Part shown: positions 58,212 through 64,000 of the stretch, in pieces
Layout of the letters: each line of letters opens with the position of its first letter
Position numbering within the stretch: the first letter of the stretch is position 1
DNA from: Agromyces sp. S2-1-8
GTDB lineage: Bacteria; Actinomycetota; Actinomycetes; Actinomycetales; Microbacteriaceae
Direction: 5' to 3'
Assembly (NCBI RefSeq): GCF_021129215.1
Contig: NZ_JAJOLP010000001.1
Coordinates: 3,534,001-3,598,000, forward strand
Length of the DNA stretch: 64,000 bases
Made by a program: the position numbers and the translations under genes
Notes under the pieces: generated by a model
What the model was told of the DNA's origin: nothing
What the model saw: the letters and a program-made list of their open reading frames with translations, nothing else
Database searches by the model: none

Positions 58212-58955
58212 TCAGGCGCGCGGCGCGCGCGGCGGGGTGACGTGCGCCTGGGCGCGCGCGGCGTTGCGTTCGGAGACGCGGGAGATCCACTCGAGGCGCT
58301 CTCGCTCGAGCGGCACGGCGAACACCGCCCACAGCACGAGTGCGACCCCGGCGCCGACGAGCGCGCCGCCCACCGTGTCGCTCAGCCAGTGCGCACCGAG
58401 GTAGGTGCGGCTGATCGCCATGAGCACGGTGTACGCGACACCGAGCACCCAGACCCAGACGCGTGGCACGATGACCCCGATCGCCACCGCGATCGTCGCC
58501 GCGTTCGCGACATGCCCCGACGGGAATGAACCGTGGTCGGAGACCACGATCATGTCTTCGGGACGCGCCCTGCTGAACACGCTCTTCAGCACCTGCACGA
58601 CGCCGGCACTCGCGGCCGAGGCGACGATGAAGTAGAACGCCCCCCATGGGCGGCGCAGCAGGAGCAGCACGATCGCCGTGCCGACGGGCACGATGAACAC
58701 GCCGACGATGCCGCCGCCGAGCGCGTTCATGAAGTACGCGAAGATGTCGCCCACCGGGCCCCGGAGCGAGAGCATCTCCTCGACCCACTCCTCGTCGACG
58801 CCGAACGGCAGGCCGCCGTTGCGCCCCATGATGACGAATCCGAGGAGCGCCGCGGTCGCGATCGCGACGATGCCTCCGATGAGCGGCGCACGCCGCCGGA
58901 TCGTCCGCACCGAGGCATCCCGTTGCTTCGCCTCGATGGTCTTCGCCGCCTGCAT
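58212..58955 (-). CDS. PAP2 family membrane phosphatase
   Basis: A 247-residue integral-membrane phosphatase with six predicted TM helices. The three catalytic signatures are KSVFSRARPED (KxxxxxxRP), SFPSGHVANAAT (PSGH) and SRTYLGAHWLSDTVGG (SRxxxxxHxxxD). It probably dephosphorylates lipid phosphates such as undecaprenyl pyrophosphate or phosphatidic acid. It stands alone, minus strand. Confidence 0.9.
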   Translation of the reverse strand: MQAAKTIEAKQRDASVRTIRRRAPLIGGIVAIATAALLGFVIMGRNGGLPFGVDEEWVEEMLSLRGPVGDIFAYFMNALGGGIVGVFIVPVGTAIVLLLLRRPWGAFYFIVASAASAGVVQVLKSVFSRARPEDMIVVSDHGSFPSGHVANAATIAVAIGVIVPRVWVWVLGVAYTVLMAISRTYLGAHWLSDTVGGALVGAGVALVLWAVFAVPLERERLEWISRVSERNAARAQAHVTPPRAPRA

Positions 58956-59008
58956 CCCCCAACGCTAACCCGAGGTGGTGGCGGGGCGGCGCAACGGCGC
59001 GACCCCGG

Positions 59009-60295
59009 TCAGTCGGTGAGCGGCGGCACCGTCTTCGGGCGCACGAGCGCCCAGAGGCCGATGATCGCGACCGCCGCGGCGCCCGTCATCACGACCGCCA
59101 TCGGCAGGGCGCTGCCGACGCCCATGAGGCCGATGAGGGGCGAGATGAGCCCCGCGAGCCCGAAGTTCAGGGCGCCGAGCAGCGACGCCGCCGTGCCCGC
59201 CTCGCTGCCGTGCGACGCGAGCGCGAGGATCTGCACCGCAGGGAAGGAGAATCCGCACGCCGTGATGAACAGGAAGAGCGGCACGATCGTGCCCCAGAGC
59301 CCCGCACCTGTCACGTCGAGCACGCCGATCGCGATCGCCGAGCCGAAGAGCACCACGGTCGTGACCGCGAGGATCCACTGCGGCGCGACCCGCCCGCGCA
59401 TGAGCCGCGAGCTCGTCTGCACACCGATGATGATGCCGACCGAGTTGACGCCGAAGAGCAGCCCGTACTGCTGGGCCGTGAACTCGTAGACCTCCTGGAA
59501 CAGGAACGACGAGGTCGACAGGTAGCCGAACAGGCCGGTGAACACCATGCCGCCGACGAGGGCCGCACCGAGGTAGACGCGGTCGCGGAAGAGCGCCGCG
59601 TACCGGTCGCGCATCGTCGAGTGTCCCGACACGTGCCGGCGCGACGGGGGCAGCGTCTCGACGATGAGGAGGGCGACGCACAGCACGACGACGACGCCGT
59701 AGCCGGCGAGCACCCAGAAGATGCCGCGCCAGTCCATGACCTGCAGCAGCTGCGAGCCGATCACGGGCGCGAGCACCGGCGCGAGGCCGTTCACGAGGGC
59801 GAGCCGCGACAGCATCTTCACGAGCGGCTTGCCGCCGAACAGGTCGCGCACCATCGCCATCGCGACGACGCCGCCCGCCGCCGCCCCGAAGCCCTGCAAC
59901 AGGCGGAACGCCGCGAGCCACGCGATGTCGGGCGCGAGCGCCGCGCCGACCGATGCGGCGATGTGCAGTGCGGTCGAGAGCATGAGCGGAAGCCGCCGCC
60001 CGACCTTGTCGCTCCACGGGCCGACGATGAGCTGGCCGAAGCCGAACCCGATCATCGTGCCGGTCAGCGTGATCTGCACCGCGGCGGCCGAGACGCCGAA
60101 CTCGTCTTGCAGCACCGGGAACGCGGGCAGGTAGAGGTCGACCGTGAACGGCCCGAGCGCCGTGAGCGCGCCGAGCACGAGCACGTAGACCAGCCGCTGA
60201 CGGCTGGACAGCGCGTCGCCGGGGTGCGTCGAGACGACCGGCGTCGACCGCGTGTCGTCGGGGCGGATGATGGGGATGGGGCTCGTGGCGGACAT
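59009..60295 (-). CDS. Bcr/CflA family multidrug MFS exporter
   Basis: A 428-residue MFS protein of the DHA1 drug exporters. Motif A is GQLIVGPWSDKVGRRLPLM, and the family-specific start TALGPFTVDLYLPAFPVLQDEFG and the TM5 motif GLAPVLAPVIGSQLL are clear. 12 TM helices are expected. The first 30 residues are polar. Candidate operators with the word GATTCGA lie upstream of its start. Confidence 0.9.
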   Translation of the reverse strand: MSATSPIPIIRPDDTRSTPVVSTHPGDALSSRQRLVYVLVLGALTALGPFTVDLYLPAFPVLQDEFGVSAAAVQITLTGTMIGFGFGQLIVGPWSDKVGRRLPLMLSTALHIAASVGAALAPDIAWLAAFRLLQGFGAAAGGVVAMAMVRDLFGGKPLVKMLSRLALVNGLAPVLAPVIGSQLLQVMDWRGIFWVLAGYGVVVVLCVALLIVETLPPSRRHVSGHSTMRDRYAALFRDRVYLGAALVGGMVFTGLFGYLSTSSFLFQEVYEFTAQQYGLLFGVNSVGIIIGVQTSSRLMRGRVAPQWILAVTTVVLFGSAIAIGVLDVTGAGLWGTIVPLFLFITACGFSFPAVQILALASHGSEAGTAASLLGALNFGLAGLISPLIGLMGVGSALPMAVVMTGAAAVAIIGLWALVRPKTVPPLTD

Positions 60296-60366
60296 GCGGT
60301 TCCTGGCGTGCTCGAGGCGGGAGGGAGAAAGGCTGGATGCGTCGGCGCACGCCGTCGGACGCCGAA

Positions 60367-60392
60367 CTCGAATCGATTCGAAAGGATTCGAG
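60367..60392. promoter_or_regulatory. Candidate operator: CTCGAATC / GATTCGAG cluster
   Basis: TCGAATCGATTCGA (60368-60381) is a perfect 14-bp palindrome. A further GATTCGAG (60385-60392) lies 10 bp on, and makes CTCGAATC..GATTCGAG a wider inverted repeat. It lies 72 bp upstream of the Bcr-type exporter start and 119 bp upstream of the acetyltransferase start. Confidence 0.5.
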
Positions 60393-60510
60393 AAGACACG
60401 ATTCTACCCGACGCGGGTGCCTCGCCATCAAGCCCGAGACCTCCCCCGCCGCGGAGATCGTGCATCGATCGGCCCGACCGTGCGGTGCCCCGCGTCGGTA
60501 GGCTGGATCG

Positions 60511-61869
60511 GTGCCGTTCGATCTCCGAGACATCCCGCTCGATCCGAAGGCCGAGGCCGCGCTCGCGGCGCGCGGCCTCGAGTACCGCGTCGTCCGTCCC
60601 GATGAACGCGAGGGCCTCGAGGCGTGGGTCGAGGCAGACCGACGCGGATTCAACGAGGGGCGAGCCGGTGCCGCCGAGTTCGCCCGCGAACTGTCGGTGA
60701 TCGCCGACCGCCGCGTCACCGCCGTCTACGACCCGACGCTCGACGCGCCCGAGGTTCCCGTCGCCACGACCGCGAGCTGGCCGACCGGGCTCAGCGTGCC
60801 TGGCGGCCGCAGCGTCGACAGCTGGGCCGTCGCGTCGGTCACCGTCGCCCCGACGCACCGCCGTCGCGGCATCGCCCGCGCGATGATGGAGGCCGAGCTG
60901 CGCAACGCGCAGGCGGCCGGCGCCTCGCTCGCGATGCTCACGGCGTCGGAGGCCACGCTCTACGCCCGCTACGGGTACGCCCCCGCTGCGCGCATCTCGA
61001 CCGTCGAGGTCGAGCGTCGTCGCGTCGAATGGATCACTCCGGCCGAGCCCGGTCGCGTGCAGTTCGTCGCGCCCGACGTCATGCGCACCGCCGCCGGCGC
61101 CATCGCCCGACGCGCCGTCGCCCGCACGCCCGGCGAGATCGACCGCTGGCCGGGCCTGCTCGACCGGGTGCTCGGCACGCACGACCCCGACAGCGAGCGA
61201 TCGCGCGCCGTTCGGGTCGCCCGCTACGACGACCGCCACGACCAGCCGCAGGGGTTCGTCGTGTACCGGATCCGTCCGCAGCACGACGACCCTGCGGGCG
61301 TGCTCGAGTTCGACTTCCTCGCAGCGGCGACCGACGAGGCCGAGCGCGCGCTCTGGCGATTCCTCACCGAGCACGACCTCGTCTCCCGGGTGCGCGGCCG
61401 GTTGCGCTCGGTCGACGAGGCGCTGCCCTGGCTCATCGCCGATCGGCGCGCGATCACCGTGAGCGACGTCACCGACCACCTCTGGCTGCGCATCCTCGAC
61501 CCGGTCGCCGCGCTCGAGGCGCGGCGCTACTCGGGCCCGGGGTCGCTCGTGCTCGACATCGACGACCCGCAGGGGTACGCGGCCGGCCGGTTCGAGATCG
61601 AGTTCTCGGCCAAGGGCCACGCCGAGGTGCGACGGGCCGAGTCGAACGGCGGGGATGCCTCGGCTCGCGCCGCGCGCCGGTCGAGGCCCGCACAGGGGTT
61701 GGGACTGCGCCTCGGCGTCGCCGAGCTCGGTGCGATCTACCTCGGCGACGTGGCGCCGTCGCTGCTCGCCCGCGCCGGACGCATCGTCGAGACGACGCCC
61801 GGCTCGCTGGCGCTGGCCGACCGCGTGTTCGCGTCGCCGCGCACCCCGCATCTCAGCATCTGGTTCTGA
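60511..61869 (+). CDS. Eis-like GNAT acetyltransferase
   Basis: A 452-residue protein with the three-part layout of the Eis family: an N-terminal GNAT domain with the CoA loop SVTVAPTHRRRGIARAMMEAE near residue 110, a second degenerate GNAT domain, and a C-terminal SCP2-like sterol carrier domain ending SLALADRVFASPRTPHLSIWF (split, C-terminal Phe carboxylate). Eis enzymes acetylate amines of aminoglycosides and of proteins. The start is GTG 60511. It is divergent from the drug exporter. Confidence 0.87.
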   Translation: MPFDLRDIPLDPKAEAALAARGLEYRVVRPDEREGLEAWVEADRRGFNEGRAGAAEFARELSVIADRRVTAVYDPTLDAPEVPVATTASWPTGLSVPGGRSVDSWAVASVTVAPTHRRRGIARAMMEAELRNAQAAGASLAMLTASEATLYARYGYAPAARISTVEVERRRVEWITPAEPGRVQFVAPDVMRTAAGAIARRAVARTPGEIDRWPGLLDRVLGTHDPDSERSRAVRVARYDDRHDQPQGFVVYRIRPQHDDPAGVLEFDFLAAATDEAERALWRFLTEHDLVSRVRGRLRSVDEALPWLIADRRAITVSDVTDHLWLRILDPVAALEARRYSGPGSLVLDIDDPQGYAAGRFEIEFSAKGHAEVRRAESNGGDASARAARRSRPAQGLGLRLGVAELGAIYLGDVAPSLLARAGRIVETTPGSLALADRVFASPRTPHLSIWF

Positions 61870-61923
61870 GGGTGTCAGCGCCCTCGTTCGTCGGCCGCTC
61901 CCGGGCCGGCTCGGGGCCGCCGG

Positions 61924-63081
61924 CTAGATCGAGTCCTGCCGCGGGAAGACGACCTTCTCCATGATGATGATGAGCGACGCCGCGACCGGAATGGCGACGA
62001 GCGCACCGAGCACGCCGCCGAGCGTGCCGCCCGCGACCGCCGCGATCACCACGAGGGCTCCGGGAACCGCGACCGCGCGGTTCATGATTCGGGGGCTCAG
62101 CACGTACGCCTCCACCTGCATGTAGATCAGGTAGTAGATCGCCGCGGCGAGCGCGGTGTACGGCCCGGCGGCGAGGCAGACGAGCGAGATGATGACCGCA
62201 CCCGTGAGGGTTCCGACGAGGGGGACCAGCGAGAAGAGGAAGGCGATGAACGCGAGCAGGATCGGCGCGGGAGCCCCGATGATCGACAGGAAGAAGAGGC
62301 TCAGCACGCCGTTGACGGCGGCGAGGCTGACCTGCCCGATGACGTATCGGCCGACCGACCCGGTGATCTCCTCCGACACGTCCCGGTAGCCGGCACGCGA
62401 CGACGCAGGAACGAACCGCGCCGCGTAGCGCTTCATCGAGTCGAGCGAGGCGAGGAAGTACAGGGTGAGGATCAGCACGATGGTCGCCCCGGTGAACCCG
62501 CCCGCGATGCCGGCGCCGACGGCGAGGATTCCGCCGCCGAGCGAGCCGAGGTTCGCCGGATCGGCGAGCCACTCGCCGGCCGACTCGATCGCTCCCTTGA
62601 TCGCGTCCTCGGACCCGGTGATGCCGTTGAGCCAGATGACGAGGTCGCTGTGCTGGGCGTTCTCGACGATCGCGGGCCAGTTCTCGATGACGTAGGTCGT
62701 CTGCTCGACCACGATCGGCACGATCGTCGCGATCAGCCCGACGAACAGGCCGATCACGACGGCGAACACGATGAGGATCGCAGCCCAGCGGGGCAGCCCC
62801 CGTCGCTGCATCCAGCTCACGACCGGGTCGAGGCCGAGCGCGAGGAAGAGCGCGAGCGCGACGTAGAGGATGACCGTGCCCAGCTGCCCGACGATGCCGC
62901 CGAGCACGAGGGCGAGCAGCACGCCGATCGCGCCGACGAACCCGATGCGGAACGCACGGATCTTCACCTCGGGCGAGCGCGCATCGCCGTCGCTCGTCAC
63001 CTCGGCCGCGGGCGGTGGCGCCGCCGGCGCACGCTTCGTACGGATTCGCATGGTGCCGACGCTACCGCCGCGCCGAGGCAT
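61924..63081 (-). CDS. AI-2E family transporter (TqsA/YhhT-like)
   Basis: A 385-residue membrane protein with 7-8 predicted TM helices. Family signatures are LDPVVSWMQRRGLPRWAAIL, ITGSVGRYVIGQVSLAAVNG, and the C-terminal YLIYMQVEAYVLSPRIMNRAV (YLxxQ.E.Y.L.P.I). Members include exporters of small molecules and Na+/H+ antiporters, so the substrate is not predictable. The start may be Met1 63081 or Met11 63051. Confidence 0.88.
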   Translation of the reverse strand: MPRRGGSVGTMRIRTKRAPAAPPPAAEVTSDGDARSPEVKIRAFRIGFVGAIGVLLALVLGGIVGQLGTVILYVALALFLALGLDPVVSWMQRRGLPRWAAILIVFAVVIGLFVGLIATIVPIVVEQTTYVIENWPAIVENAQHSDLVIWLNGITGSEDAIKGAIESAGEWLADPANLGSLGGGILAVGAGIAGGFTGATIVLILTLYFLASLDSMKRYAARFVPASSRAGYRDVSEEITGSVGRYVIGQVSLAAVNGVLSLFFLSIIGAPAPILLAFIAFLFSLVPLVGTLTGAVIISLVCLAAGPYTALAAAIYYLIYMQVEAYVLSPRIMNRAVAVPGALVVIAAVAGGTLGGVLGALVAIPVAASLIIIMEKVVFPRQDSI

Positions 63082-63155
63082 CCCCCGGGAATGAAACGGA
63101 TGCCGCGGCGATTGTGATCAACGGGGCGCCGCCGCGCGCCCGGGTGAGGAGTGGC

Positions 63156-64000
63156 GTGGGCGACGCAGCAGGTGTGGGTTTCCGATCCGAGCGCGGGCCG
63201 GTGCTCATCGCGGTCATGCTCGCGACGGGGCTCATCGCGATCGACTCGACCATCCTCGCGACGGCGGTGCCGTCGATCGTGCGCGACATCGGCGGGTTCG
63301 CGCAGTTCCCGTGGCTGTTCTCCATCTACCTGCTCGCGCAGGCGGTGTCGGTGCCCGTGTACGCGAAGCTCGCCGACACCGTCGGCCGCAAGCCGATCAT
63401 GCTCGTCGGCATCGCGCTGTTCCTCGTCGGATCGGTGCTCTGCGGGTTCGCGTGGGACATGACGTCGCTCATCGTGTTCCGCGCGGTGCAGGGCCTCGGC
63501 GCCGGCGCCGTGCTGCCGGTCTCGATCACCATCACGGGCGACATCTACACGGTGCGCGAGCGCGCCAAGGTGCAGGGCTACATCGCGAGCGTGTGGGCGG
63601 CGTCGTCGGTGCTCGGCCCGACCCTCGGCGGGGTGTTCGCCGAGTTCCTGTCGTGGCGCTGGATCTTCTTCATCAACATCCCGCTCTCCCTCATCGCGGC
63701 GCTCATGCTCTGGCGGGCCTACCACGAGTCGTTCGAGCGCAAGAAGCATCGCATCGACCTGACCGGCTCGATCGTGCTGACCGTCGGGCTCACGCTCGTG
63801 ATCCTCGGCGTGCTCGAGGGCGGACAGGCCTGGGCGTGGCTCTCGTGGCAGAGTCTCGTCGCCTTCGGCGTCGGCGCCGTGCTGCTCGTCGCGTTCGTGT
63901 TCATCGAACTGCGCGCAGCCGAACCCGTGCTGCCGCTCTGGGTCTTCTCGCGCCGCCTCATCGTGACGACCTCGCTCATCTCGCTCGGCGTCGGCGCCGT
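63156..64000 (+). CDS. MFS transporter, DHA2 (EmrB/QacA) family, N-terminal part
   Basis: The frame is open to the window edge, giving 281 residues. TM1 has the DHA2 hallmark LIAIDSTILATAVPSIVRDIGG, motif A is AKLADTVGRKPIMLVG, then QGLGAGAVLPVSITITGDIY and motif C VWAASSVLGPTLGGVFAEF. The family normally has 14 TM helices and about 500 residues, so roughly half is present. GTG 63156 is chosen for its GAGGAG upstream; GTG 63144 is also in frame. Confidence 0.9.
   Translation, partial: MGDAAGVGFRSERGPVLIAVMLATGLIAIDSTILATAVPSIVRDIGGFAQFPWLFSIYLLAQAVSVPVYAKLADTVGRKPIMLVGIALFLVGSVLCGFAWDMTSLIVFRAVQGLGAGAVLPVSITITGDIYTVRERAKVQGYIASVWAASSVLGPTLGGVFAEFLSWRWIFFINIPLSLIAALMLWRAYHESFERKKHRIDLTGSIVLTVGLTLVILGVLEGGQAWAWLSWQSLVAFGVGAVLLVAFVFIELRAAEPVLPLWVFSRRLIVTTSLISLGVGA

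Overview
The window is high-GC (about 70%) actinobacterial chromosome, most likely from the Microbacteriaceae (Agromyces/Microbacterium-like). This is inferred from GTG/ATG starts, ATGA and GTGA stop-start overlaps, the dispersed REP-like hairpins of that family, the word GAGGCATCC, and gene content. It is mainly a catabolic and respiratory region with no complete mobile element or phage.

Layout. 1-2.7 kb: end of an acetate operon (ackA-pta, minus strand) behind a frameshifted lipoprotein gene. 2.7-3.7 kb: a non-coding block with 8-bp and 31-bp tandem repeats (the latter carrying DnaA-box words), the SRP RNA gene ffs, tRNA-Ser(GGA), and a tandem array of copies of the tRNA 3' end. 3.7-7 kb: a membrane protein, a GNAT acetyltransferase and a HerA-like ATPase. 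7-15.4 kb: nitrate respiration, with narK divergent from narGHJI. 15.4-22.5 kb: a divergent SRPBCC/AraC pair, a LigD-type primase-polymerase with an antibiotic-kinase homologue, an enolase-superfamily racemase/OSBS with a GNAT partner, and a DUF559-like protein. A roughly 72-bp dispersed element occurs three times here. 22.7-48.3 kb: purine catabolism, namely uricase-hiuH-uraD, bcp, a glycerate kinase-allantoinase fusion, gcl-glxR-hyi, allE, a CitE-like gene, malate synthase, malic enzyme, an IclR regulator, a 57-residue small protein, xdhABC with an SDR, an MFS transporter and a purine permease. 48.5-58.1 kb: molybdate uptake and molybdenum-cofactor synthesis (HTH-Mop regulator, modABC, moaA, moaE, moeB, moaD, moeA, moaC, mog), with an AlkD-like gene inside. 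58.2-64 kb: PAP2 phosphatase, two MFS exporters, an Eis-like acetyltransferase and an AI-2E-family transporter.

How the genes work together. Purines enter by the NCS2 permease. Xanthine dehydrogenase (a molybdoenzyme) makes urate. Uricase, HIU hydrolase and OHCU decarboxylase make allantoin, and allantoinase and AllE carry it towards glyoxylate. Glyoxylate then has two exits: carboligase-GlxR-glycerate kinase, and malate synthase-malic enzyme. Copies of a 15-bp operator, TTCCGYRWTNCGGAW, precede the hyi operon, the malic enzyme operon, the iclR gene and the small protein, which suggests one IclR regulon. Nitrate reductase and xanthine dehydrogenase both need molybdenum cofactor, so the mod/moa block is a sensible neighbour. 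An allantoate amidohydrolase gene is not seen.

The most unusual signals are the two intergenic loci that share 8-bp and 31-bp repeat families, the tRNA-Ser 3'-end array, the glxK-allB in-frame fusion that keeps an internal ribosome binding site, the overrepresented word GAGGCATCC (35 copies counted by eye) with its hairpin-forming pairs, and the small protein gene under the purine operators.
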